DNA of 33,269 nt from Streptomyces flaveus (GTDB lineage Bacteria > Actinomycetota > Actinomycetes > Streptomycetales > Streptomycetaceae). The notes beneath the pieces were generated by a model. The model had not been told where the DNA came from and ran no database searches. It saw nothing but the letters and a program-made list of their open reading frames with translations. Positions 7,608 to 14,306 of the stretch are shown piece by piece. Made by a program: the position numbers and the translations under genes. Position 1 is the first letter of the stretch. Each line of letters begins with the position of its first letter. The DNA lies in the NCBI RefSeq assembly GCF_014647675.1, contig NZ_BMPQ01000055.1:1-33269 (forward strand), given 5' to 3'.

Positions 7608-8423
7608 GTGTTGAGTGCCGGAGCATTGCGTGCGCATCTGCTGGCCGCCCGGTTGGCCGGGCCCGTGGCGACCTCGCGGGAGGAGAGTCTGCGGAGCTAT
7701 CGGCTCTTCGCGGCTCGCGATCCCCGCGTGATGATCGGGCTCGACCCTGAATGGACGTGGAAACAGCCGGATTTGATTGCCTTGATGGCGGACAAGTGCG
7801 GAGTCTCGGCCGATCCACGGCATACATCGGGCCATGATGTGATCGACCCTGAGCGGACGTTGGCGGCTCTTGACGCCTTCGCGGAGCGGCTCCAGGCGGC
7901 GGCCCGTAACCGTTCCCCGGTTCTCCTGGGTACCGGCCACCCGCACCGACTGCTCGGTTTCTACGCCGCTCTCGCGGACGCCCTGTCGGCGGCGGGATGT
8001 GCCGTGCTCACCCCCGCGCAGGGTAGCTGTATCGACATAACGACCCGGTTCGGTCTACGCACGCACAACCTTGACTACGTACAAGGTGTCGCGCTGGTGC
8101 GCGAACCAGGCTCCTCCGCCACCGGTTGTGAGACCGGCGCACACTCCCATTCACCGCTCCCGGTTCGACTCGCGCTGGCCGCCGCGGCGGAGGCCGGCGG
8201 GCCTCTCCCGGAACTGGTGATCGGAGACCATGGCTGGGTCTGCGGCGCAGGTCAGCTGGGGTTCGAGGCCATGGGTCTTGGTGATACGGACGATCCCGCG
8301 CTGTTCGTCGGGGAGGCGGAGGGGCGGGTGTCCGTCGCCGTTCCGCTTGATGACGCTGTGCGGTCTGCTTACTACCGGCCGCTTACTCGCTATGTACTCA
8401 ATCGAGCGTGTCTGTCACAGTAG
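7608..8423 (+). CDS. Conserved actinobacterial phosphatase-like protein
   Basis: The 271-residue soluble protein belongs to a conserved Streptomyces family usually labelled phosphatase. Notable conserved blocks are RSYRLFAARDPRVMIGLDPE (about 28-48), LLGTGHPHRLLGFY (about 105-118), LTPAQG and the C-terminal VIGDHGWVCGAGQLGFEA. The histidine- and aspartate-rich blocks fit a metal-dependent hydrolase, but I see no standard motif that names the reaction. The chosen GTG at 7608 is followed by a conserved-looking MLSAGALRAHLLAARL. A ribosome binding site is not evident. It sits between acuC and bdtA, an arrangement seen in other Streptomyces. The phosphatase label is weakly supported. Confidence 0.75.
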   Translation: MLSAGALRAHLLAARLAGPVATSREESLRSYRLFAARDPRVMIGLDPEWTWKQPDLIALMADKCGVSADPRHTSGHDVIDPERTLAALDAFAERLQAAARNRSPVLLGTGHPHRLLGFYAALADALSAAGCAVLTPAQGSCIDITTRFGLRTHNLDYVQGVALVREPGSSATGCETGAHSHSPLPVRLALAAAAEAGGPLPELVIGDHGWVCGAGQLGFEAMGLGDTDDPALFVGEAEGRVSVAVPLDDAVRSAYYRPLTRYVLNRACLSQ

Positions 8424-8499
8424 GGCCCAGATGGCATCCCCTCTTCCCCACTCGCATCACCCGCCCCTACATTGGGGAGTGAGCACGCAACGACGAAGT

Positions 8500-8524
8500 G
8501 TCACCGGAAGGGGAAGCCGGTGAC
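8500..8524. promoter_or_regulatory. Inverted repeat upstream of bdtA
   Basis: A perfect 8-bp inverted repeat, GTCACCGG (8500-8507) and CCGGTGAC (8517-8524), has a 9-nt spacer. It ends 28 nt before the bdtA start. Just upstream, TCACCC (8457) and GAGTGA (8477) form another opposed pair. These could be an operator or a leader hairpin. Confidence 0.4.
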
Positions 8525-8552
8525 CGTCGAGTGCGGAAGGTTCAGGTGTGTC

Positions 8553-8762
8553 ATGGCTGCTGGCGAGAGGCCTCTGAACGAGGTTCAGTTCCTAACCGTG
8601 GCGGAAGTCGCCTCGGTGATGCGAGTGTCGAAGATGACCGTGTACCGACTGGTGCACAGCGGTCATCTGCCCGCGATCCGGGTCGGGAGGTCATTCCGAG
8701 TCCCGGAGCAAGCGGTTCACGAGTACCTTCGCGAGTCCTATGTGGGGGTGGAAACCGCCTGA
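8553..8762 (+). CDS. bdtA: Excisionase-type helix-turn-helix DNA-binding protein BdtA
   Basis: The product has 69 residues and is almost entirely a MerR/excisionase-like winged helix: FLTVAEVASVMRVSKMTV (helix-turn-helix) then HLPAIRVGRSFRVPE (wing). It resembles BldC-type small regulators. In S. coelicolor the gene at this place, next to the small basic protein gene, is known as bdtA, a target of the developmental repressor BldD. It probably binds DNA directly to control development genes. ATG at 8553 is chosen because the conserved part starts there; an AAGG-containing stretch lies upstream, although the frame stays open to 8472. A hairpin at 8780-8810 ends the unit. Confidence 0.85.
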   Translation: MAAGERPLNEVQFLTVAEVASVMRVSKMTVYRLVHSGHLPAIRVGRSFRVPEQAVHEYLRESYVGVETA

Positions 8763-8779
8763 CGGCGCCTTGGGCGGAT

Positions 8780-8810
8780 ACCGGTGACGGCCCTCAGGGG
8801 CGTCGCCGGT
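8780..8810 (+). terminator. Hairpin after bdtA
   Basis: A 10-bp stem pairs ACCGGTGACG (8780-8789) with CGTCGCCGGT (8801-8810), with one wobble pair and an 11-nt loop. It lies 17 nt after the bdtA stop codon. Confidence 0.6.
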
Positions 8811-8830
8811 TCCCCCGGGATCACCTCGAT

Positions 8831-8860
8831 TACAAGCTCGGAGCTCTGTCGGGGTAGGCT
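8831..8860 (+). promoter_or_regulatory. Candidate promoter of the small basic protein gene
   Basis: TAGGCT at 8855-8860 resembles a housekeeping -10 box. TACAAG near 8831 is a weak -35 at 18 bp. Transcription from here would give a leader of about 90 nt containing the hairpin CCCCGC-TGAC-GCGGGG at 8913-8928. Confidence 0.4.
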
Positions 8861-8956
8861 GGCCCCCCGTAGGTCGTGTGGGCCCCAATGCAGCCCCGCA
8901 CCGAGTGATTGTCCCCGCTGACGCGGGGGTTGTCCGAGAAGTGAGCGAGGGTTGAC

Positions 8957-9055
8957 GTGGGCTCTGTTATCAAGAAGCGGCGCAAGCGGATGGCGAAGAA
9001 GAAGCACCGCAAGCTGCTCAAGCGCACGCGCGTTCAGCGTCGCAACAAGAAGTAG
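8957..9055 (+). CDS. AURKAIP1/COX24-type very small basic ribosome-associated protein
   Basis: The protein has only 32 residues, and about half are lysine or arginine (VIKKRRKRMAKKKHRK, then RTRVQRRNKK). This composition and length fit the AURKAIP1/COX24 domain proteins that act as extra small-subunit ribosomal proteins in actinobacteria. It starts at GTG 8957 with GAGGG 5 nt upstream and ends at TAG 9055. The leader contains a 6-bp hairpin at 8913-8928, and a strong terminator follows at 9149-9180. The gene is easily missed because of its size. It lies between bdtA and the epimerase gene, as in other Streptomyces. Confidence 0.9.
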   Translation: MGSVIKKRRKRMAKKKHRKLLKRTRVQRRNKK

Positions 9056-9148
9056 GCAGCAGGTCGTAGGGCCGTGAACCCGCCCCGGCGGACCCGCCCT
9101 CACGACTCTGTCCATGGTGTTGCGCGCCGCTGCGACAGGCAGGCGCTC

Positions 9149-9180
9149 TGTGGCCTCCCACCAACCGGTGGGAGGCCACA
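9149..9180 (+). terminator. Strong hairpin terminator
   Basis: A perfect 14-bp stem (9149-9162 with 9167-9180) has an AACC loop; the arms read TGTGGCCTCCCACC and its complement. It ends the small basic protein transcript. Confidence 0.85.
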
Positions 9181-9390
9181 GCCATACCCCGTTGGCTTGG
9201 TGCCCTACCTGGTTGGCTTGGTCCGGTCGTACGTCCCTGGCCGAGTCTGGCCGTACGTCCGCGTCCGCGGTGACTTCATGCATCGAGTGGTCACCACAGC
9301 GCAACATCTACCCGCTAACGTGGGCCGTCACGGGGAACGCGGCAGAGTACGAGCAGGAAGTCCTCAAGGGCTGGAAGGAAGGCGCTGATC
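9181..9390. repeat. Leader region of the epimerase gene with short direct repeats
   Basis: GTTGGCTTGGT occurs at 9191-9201 and 9212-9222, 21 bp apart. CGTACGTCC occurs at 9228-9236 and 9252-9260, 24 bp apart. The repeats lie upstream of the TTG start at 9391, where a promoter for the epimerase-acyltransferase pair is expected. No clear -35/-10 pair was found. Confidence 0.4.
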
Positions 9391-10452
9391 TTGGGCAAGG
9401 TCGTGCTCGTGACCGGAGTGGCCCGGCAGCTCGGGGGCCGTTTCGTACGGCGGATCCAGCGTGACCCCGAGGTGGACCGGGTGGTCGCCGTGGACGCGGT
9501 CCGGCCCGAGCACCACCTGGGCGGAGCCGATTTCGTACAGGCCGACATAAGGCAGCCCACCATCGCGCGCCTGCTCGCCGAGTACTCCGTCGACACGGTC
9601 GTTCACATGGACGTCACGGGCACTCCGCTGGGCAGTGGCAGCCGGACCTCGGTCAAGGAGACCAACGTCATCGGCACCATGCAGCTGCTCGGTGCCTGCC
9701 AGAAGTCCCCGGCGGTCAAGCGGCTGGTCGTGAAGTCCAGTACGAACGTGTACGGGTCGGCACCCCGCGACCCGGCCGTGTTCACCGAGACGACGCCGCC
9801 CAAGTCGCTGCCCAGTGGTGGCTTCGCGAAGGACACGGTGGAGGTCGAGGGGTACGTACGCGGCTTCGCGCGGCGCAGGCCCGATGTGGCCGTGTGTGTG
9901 CTGCGGTTCGCGAACATCCTCGGGCCGAGCGCGGATTCGCCGCTGGCCGCGTACTTCTCGCTGCCCGTGCTGCCGACCGTGTTCGGCTACGATCCGCGGC
10001 TGCAGTTCGTCCACGAGGACGATGTGATCGACGTGCTGCGCATCGCCTCGCACGAACCGGAGCGCGGGACGCTCAACAGCGGGACGTTCAACATCGCCGG
10101 CGACGGCCTCCTGCTTCTCTCGCAGTGTGCGCGCAGGCTCGGCCGGCCCACGGTGCCGCTGCTGCTGCCCGCGGTCAGCTGGGTGGGCACGGCAGTGCGT
10201 ACGCTGGGTATGACGGACTTCTCGCCCGAGCAGCTGCGGCTGCTCACCCATGGCCGGGTCGTGGCGACCAAACAGATGCGCGAGACGCTGGGTTTCCGGC
10301 CGAAGTACACGACCGTGGAGACCTTCGCGGACTTCGCGCGCAGCCGCGGACCCGGACTCCTGCCGCCGGAAGCCCTTGCCGGGGCCGTCGACCGGATCGC
10401 CGGGCTGTCCCTTCTGGGCGGTGGCCACCCCCCGACGCAGAGCGCCAACTGA
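9391..10452 (+). CDS. NAD-dependent epimerase/dehydratase-family protein
   Basis: The 353-residue protein is an extended short-chain dehydrogenase. The nucleotide-binding loop is VLVTGVARQLGGR (about 5-17), a variant of TGxxGxxG. Then come VVAVDA (the acidic end of strand 2), DIRQP, KSSTNVYGSA (the serine/threonine region) and FANILGP. The catalytic Tyr-x-x-x-Lys is not obvious; FAKDTVEVEGYVR stands where YxxxK is expected, so a standard sugar-epimerase reaction is uncertain. The start is TTG at 9391 with GGAAGG about 10 nt upstream. It is followed after only 14 nt by the acyltransferase gene, so the two form an operon and may act on a common membrane-lipid or envelope substrate. Confidence 0.88.
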   Translation: MGKVVLVTGVARQLGGRFVRRIQRDPEVDRVVAVDAVRPEHHLGGADFVQADIRQPTIARLLAEYSVDTVVHMDVTGTPLGSGSRTSVKETNVIGTMQLLGACQKSPAVKRLVVKSSTNVYGSAPRDPAVFTETTPPKSLPSGGFAKDTVEVEGYVRGFARRRPDVAVCVLRFANILGPSADSPLAAYFSLPVLPTVFGYDPRLQFVHEDDVIDVLRIASHEPERGTLNSGTFNIAGDGLLLLSQCARRLGRPTVPLLLPAVSWVGTAVRTLGMTDFSPEQLRLLTHGRVVATKQMRETLGFRPKYTTVETFADFARSRGPGLLPPEALAGAVDRIAGLSLLGGGHPPTQSAN

Positions 10453-10466
10453 GGAGCGCATCAACG

Positions 10467-11531
10467 ATGGCGGACGCCAAGGTCATTCCGTTCGACGACG
10501 ATCGGTCCCGTGGGAGTGCCGCGCACCGGCCGCCGCGGCGCCGAGGGGCGGGGAGCCGGCTCAAGGGCGAGCCCGCAGGGGTACGTGAGGTACAGCCCCT
10601 GCCTGGCCGAACGATTCTGCAGGATGATGTTCCTGTGACAGATGTGCCGGTGACGCCTGAGGAAGCCGCATCCCCGCCGGAGCGGCAGGGCGGTGGCTGG
10701 GACCAGCGCATCGCGGGTGGCCTGGCCTTCCTGCGGCGGCGGTTGACGGGTGACTACGAGGTCGACGACTTCGGTTACGACCAGGAGCTCACCGACCAGG
10801 TCCTGATGTCGATGCTGCGACCGCTCTACGAGAAGTACTTCCGCGTCGAAGTGAAGGGCATCGAGAACATCCCGTCCGAGGGCGGGGCGCTGATCGTCTC
10901 CAACCACTCCGGGACACTGCCGCTGGACGGCCTGATGATGCAGGTCGCGGTGCACGACAACCACCCCGACGGCCGCCACCTCCGCCTGCTGGCCGCCGAC
11001 CTGGTCTTCATGCTGCCGGTGGTCAACGAGCTGGCCCGCAAGGCCGGTCATACGCTCGCGTGCGCGGAGGACGCGGAGCGGCTTCTGGAGCGTGGTGAGC
11101 TGGTCGGTGTGATGCCGGAGGGCTTCAAGGGCATCGGCAAACCGTTCGGCGACCGCTACAAGCTCCAGCGCTTCGGCCGCGGCGGCTTCGTGTCGACGGC
11201 CCTGCGCCAGGGCACGCCGATCATCCCCTGCTCGATCGTCGGAGCGGAGGAGATCTACCCGATGATCGGAAACGCCAAGACGCTGGCGCGGCTTCTGGGT
11301 TTCCCGTACTTCCCGATCACGCCGACGTTCCCGTGGCTCGGCCCGTTGGGCGCGGTCCCGCTCCCCACGAAGTGGACCATCCAGTTCGGCGAGCCGATCC
11401 CGACGGACGGCTACCCGCCGGAGGCCGCCGAGGACCCGATGCTGATGTTCAACCTGACGGACCAGGTCAGGGAGCAGATCCAGCACACGCTTTACAAGCT
11501 CCTGGTGCAGCGCAGGTCGGTGTTCTTCTGA
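10467..11531 (+). CDS. Lysophospholipid acyltransferase-family protein (PlsC-like)
   Basis: The 354-residue protein has a disordered charged N-terminal third (about 1-80, rich in R, D, P), a linker, and a PlsC-type domain from about 120. The acyltransferase block is VSNHSGTLPLDGLM (the NH-x-D type motif), and PEGFKGIGKP is the second conserved block. IIPCSIVGAEEIYP is the third. Such enzymes transfer an acyl chain to a glycerol-phosphate or related lipid at the inner face of the membrane. The ATG follows GAGGAG at 10451-10456. The operon with the upstream epimerase and the 24-bp terminator downstream define the unit. The precise acceptor is unknown. Confidence 0.88.
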   Translation: MADAKVIPFDDDRSRGSAAHRPPRRRGAGSRLKGEPAGVREVQPLPGRTILQDDVPVTDVPVTPEEAASPPERQGGGWDQRIAGGLAFLRRRLTGDYEVDDFGYDQELTDQVLMSMLRPLYEKYFRVEVKGIENIPSEGGALIVSNHSGTLPLDGLMMQVAVHDNHPDGRHLRLLAADLVFMLPVVNELARKAGHTLACAEDAERLLERGELVGVMPEGFKGIGKPFGDRYKLQRFGRGGFVSTALRQGTPIIPCSIVGAEEIYPMIGNAKTLARLLGFPYFPITPTFPWLGPLGAVPLPTKWTIQFGEPIPTDGYPPEAAEDPMLMFNLTDQVREQIQHTLYKLLVQRRSVFF

Positions 11532-11554
11532 CGGGCGGCTGCTGAAGGAGCGTG

Positions 11555-11607
11555 GATACGCCGGTGGGGGCGCCCCTTTTCGCAAGGGGCGCCCCCACCG
11601 GCGTATC
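11555..11607. terminator. Very long bidirectional terminator
   Basis: A perfect 24-bp inverted repeat (11555-11578 with 11584-11607) has a TTCGC loop. It lies between the acyltransferase gene and the oppositely transcribed rsbN gene, ending 9 nt short of the rsbN stop. It should stop transcription from both sides. Confidence 0.93.
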
Positions 11608-11615
11608 AGCGGAAA

Positions 11616-12851
11616 CTAATCCGTGTTCTCGTTCTCGACGCCCAGCTCCGGGAGGAGTCCTGGGAGCAGGGGCGGGACCGTGACGTCGGGCTTGGCCGGT
11701 GGGGTGGTCCTGTCGGACGGGGTGGTGCTGGTGTCTTCCGTGGGCGGTTCCAGGAGGCCGCCCGTGTTGCCGCCGAGCAGGCCGTCGTCCTCCGTGCCCG
11801 AGGTGGACGGCTTGGGGTTGCCGCTGCTGGACTCGCTGCCGTCGGGGGAGCCGTCGGTGGCGCTCGGGGTGGTCGGGCGGTCCGTGTCGGAGGAGCCGGT
11901 GGAGGACCGGCCGGAGTCCGGCCGGCGGCTCGTGCCCTCCCGTGAGGGGGGCTTCGGCAGCAGCGAGCGCAGCGGATCGACCTCTTCGTCTATGGCGTCG
12001 AAGACCGAGCTGACCTGCCGGCTGACATCGCCGAGCTGCGCGGGCAGCCGGTCACGCAGCGCGCCCCACGCGTCGCGGTGCGACTGGGAGAAGGCCGAGA
12101 GGGTCTGGATGGGGCCCAGGGAGTCGGGGTCGCGCTCGTACGCCTCGTGCAGTAGCCGGTGGCCTTCCGACGCGTCGTGCCGCATGCCGGACAGCGCACG
12201 GCGGATCTCGCCCATGGACTCGTGGTCGAGGGGCCCGGAGCGGTCGCGCTCGATCAGCCGGCGCGCCTCGCTCAGCCGCGTGGACGCCTGGTCGAGATAG
12301 AGCCCGCCGCGGTCGCTGTCGTCGTCGGCCATGCCCCGCTTGAGGTCCTCCATGCCGCGCTTGAGCCCATAGAGCGAGTCACCGGGCAGGGCGTCGGAAC
12401 TGGCGGCGGCCACGCCGCTGAACGCTCCCGCGGCCACACCCACGGTGAGCCCACCCGCGGCGAGCCCCTTGGAGAGCCGGGAACGCGGTCGCAGCTTTCC
12501 CATCCCGGTCGCCCGATGAGCACCCCGCCCTCGTGGCGATCTCTGTCCGGGCACCGAAGGCTCCACCGCGTCGCCCCCCGCGGCCGTGCCCTCCAGCAGC
12601 ATGGCCTCCATCGCGGCCACCAGCTGGGCCCGCTGAACGACCTTGACCTCGGGGTCCATCGCCGGTTTGGGCAGCTCGCCGAGGCCGGTCGCCAGGGACA
12701 GCATCCGGCTCCGCTCGGACCGGCCGGACCGGTCCGTGGGTTCCGGGGCCGGACCTTCGGACTGCTCGGCCGCCGTGCCCCGGTCGGACTGCTCTTCCAG
12801 GGCCTGGGCGAAGGCGTGCGCCCGCCGGTGCGCCGATACGTTCGCGATCAC
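11616..12851 (-). CDS. rsbN: Anti-sigma factor RsbN (DUF5667 membrane protein)
   Basis: The protein has 411 residues. An N-terminal cytoplasmic part (about 1-125) contains the sigma-binding region, followed by one membrane segment (about 129-150) and an outside DUF5667-type helical domain starting DALPGDSLYGLKRGMEDLKRG. The C-terminal ~100 residues are low complexity, rich in S, T, P, D and G. RsbN is the known inhibitor of sigma-BldN in Streptomyces and delays aerial-hypha genes until needed. Start: GTG at 12851 is preferred to GTG at 12860 because GGAGG would overlap the latter. bldN lies immediately upstream on the same strand, and the sigma-BldN-type promoter at 12981-13009 indicates a feedback loop. 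Confidence 0.92.
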   Translation of the reverse strand: MIANVSAHRRAHAFAQALEEQSDRGTAAEQSEGPAPEPTDRSGRSERSRMLSLATGLGELPKPAMDPEVKVVQRAQLVAAMEAMLLEGTAAGGDAVEPSVPGQRSPRGRGAHRATGMGKLRPRSRLSKGLAAGGLTVGVAAGAFSGVAAASSDALPGDSLYGLKRGMEDLKRGMADDDSDRGGLYLDQASTRLSEARRLIERDRSGPLDHESMGEIRRALSGMRHDASEGHRLLHEAYERDPDSLGPIQTLSAFSQSHRDAWGALRDRLPAQLGDVSRQVSSVFDAIDEEVDPLRSLLPKPPSREGTSRRPDSGRSSTGSSDTDRPTTPSATDGSPDGSESSSGNPKPSTSGTEDDGLLGGNTGGLLEPPTEDTSTTPSDRTTPPAKPDVTVPPLLPGLLPELGVENENTD

Positions 12852-12980
12852 TGGCGGCACCTCCTCTCGTCATGACGGTCGACTCCCCAGGGGGTCCTGA
12901 GGGTTGCACTCTCTGATCGGATCCACACGATCGAGTGATCGGGGACGGCCAGAGGTGACCACAGGGAGCCTGTATCCCGC

Positions 12981-13009
12981 ACAACGAGCGGTTCGGCACT
13001 TGGGTTACG
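12981..13009 (-). promoter_or_regulatory. Sigma-BldN-type promoter of rsbN
   Basis: On the minus strand CGTAAC (13009-13004) is followed after 17 bp by CGTTGT (12986-12981). Known sigma-BldN promoters have CGTAAC at -35 and CGTTGA at -10, so only one base differs. The leader would be about 120 nt. Confidence 0.75.
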
Positions 13010-13117
13010 GAGGACGGATGATCGGACCGCGAAGCCAACAGGCGGCAACGAAGGGTGAGTTGTGCGTCGCTGAGGGTAAGGGGGTGTACGGGGTGGGTGA
13101 GGGTGGGATACGGGTTC

Positions 13118-13960
13118 TCAGCGGGCGTCGTCGGGCAGGAGCCGGGCCAGTGTGCGCACGGCGCGGTACTGGAGGGTCTTGATCGCGCCCTCGTTCTTGC
13201 CCATCGCGCGGGCGGTTTCGGCGACCGAGAGGCCCTGGAGGAAGCGCAGGGTCACGCACTCCTGCTGCTGCGGGTTGAGGCGGTGTACGGCGTCCAGAAG
13301 CGCCGCGTTCGACAGGGACTCCAGGACGGAGTCCTCGGGGGAGCGCTCGACCTCGTTGGCGTCGAGCATCTCGCCGGTGGTCACTTCCAGGCGGAAGCGG
13401 CTCGACTTGAAGTGGTCGGCGACGAGGTTGCGGGCGATCGTGACCAGCCAGGCGCCGAAGTCGCGGCCCTGCCAGGTGAAGGTGCCGATGCGGCGCAGGG
13501 CGCGCAGAAAGGTCTCGCTCGTGAGGTCCTCCGCGGTCGCCTTGCCCCCCACGCGGTAGTAGATGTAGCGGTAGACGGTGTCGCTGTACTGGTCGTAGAG
13601 GCGCCCGAAGGCCTCGGCCTCGCCGTCCTGGGCGCGCTCCACGAGGTTCATCATCCGGGCGCTGTCGCTGTCCGCGGCCGGGCGGCGGGCGGTGGTGGTG
13701 GCAGACGCGCTCGAGCGACCCCGTCTGCCCACCGTCCGTCCGTCACCCGACTTCCGCCCCTCGACGACGGCGCTTCGCGCCGGCCCCCGCTCGATGCCGT
13801 CGGCCAGTGCGTAACACGGGCCGACGGGCGCGGCGGAGACAGTGAGGGCGGGGACGGCGGGGACGGCGTACGCGGTGGGGACGAAACCGCGCAGGTGGTC
13901 GAGGACCATCGCGCGGAGCGTAGCCAGGCCCGAGGCGTCAACCCCGACGTGTGGGTACAC
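13118..13960 (-). CDS. bldN: ECF RNA polymerase sigma factor BldN with N-terminal extension
   Basis: The product has 280 residues. The first ~100 form the extension that in S. coelicolor is cut off a pro-sigma form: it starts MYPHVGVDASGLATLRAM and ends in a basic, disordered linker. Sigma region 2 begins near 103 (NLVERAQDGEAEAFGRLYD) and includes YRYIYYRVGGKATAEDLTSETFL. Region 4 is NPQQQECVTLRFLQGLSV followed by AETARAMGKNEGAIKTLQYRA, a helix-turn-helix. BldN directs chaplin, rodlin and bldM transcription during aerial growth. GTG at 13960 has GGGAG just upstream. rsbN, its inhibitor, lies downstream. The 300-bp upstream region contains the repeated T(A/T)ACGC motifs listed separately. Confidence 0.95.
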   Translation of the reverse strand: MYPHVGVDASGLATLRAMVLDHLRGFVPTAYAVPAVPALTVSAAPVGPCYALADGIERGPARSAVVEGRKSGDGRTVGRRGRSSASATTTARRPAADSDSARMMNLVERAQDGEAEAFGRLYDQYSDTVYRYIYYRVGGKATAEDLTSETFLRALRRIGTFTWQGRDFGAWLVTIARNLVADHFKSSRFRLEVTTGEMLDANEVERSPEDSVLESLSNAALLDAVHRLNPQQQECVTLRFLQGLSVAETARAMGKNEGAIKTLQYRAVRTLARLLPDDAR

Positions 13961-14053
13961 GGGACTCCCAGAGGCAGAGCTTCCATCACGTGCAGTACCG
14001 GAACATTCACCCGTCGTAGCGACGTATGAGGTCCGTAATGCGTCTGAGGAGAA

Positions 14054-14120
14054 TAACGCTTCGTACAGGCAGCATTACGCCCAGTTGCTCAAATCATCGA
14101 ATACGTCGCTTCTGTTACGC
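14054..14120. promoter_or_regulatory. Spaced T(A/T)ACGC motifs upstream of bldN
   Basis: TAACGC (14054), TTACGC (14075) and TTACGC (14115) lie 94-160 bp upstream of the bldN start. All match the BldD half-site TNACNC. The spacings of 21 and 40 bp put them on one DNA face. TAACGCTTCGTAC at 14054-14066 fits 7 of 9 fixed positions of the full BldD consensus. BldD control of bldN is known in S. coelicolor; the exact site here is inferred. Confidence 0.45.
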
Positions 14121-14258
14121 ATCGACGACTGATCAAGTGCCGCACAGTGGCCAGTAGTTGATCGAATCGCTTCACATTCCGGCCGAGCCCGGGGCGTGTT
14201 GTGGCCGGCTGCCGTCAACGGGACTGGCGGGGGCGGTGGGCGGGTAGGACAGCAGAAT

Positions 14259-14284
14259 TGCCCGCGTGTTCGTACACGCGGGCA
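14259..14284 (-). terminator. Terminator of the HAD gene
   Basis: A perfect 11-bp stem (14259-14269 with 14274-14284) has a 4-nt loop, arms GCCCGCGTGT and complement. On the minus strand it lies 22 nt beyond the stop codon of the HAD gene and is followed by ATTCT. Confidence 0.8.
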
Positions 14285-14306
14285 CTCATGGACGGTGGGG
14301 CCGGTG

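Noticed and set aside
6529..7827. Long minus-strand open frame across acuC and the next gene
   Set aside because: It spans two recognised plus-strand genes and reads as low-complexity P/R/S. It is caused by GC-rich codon structure.
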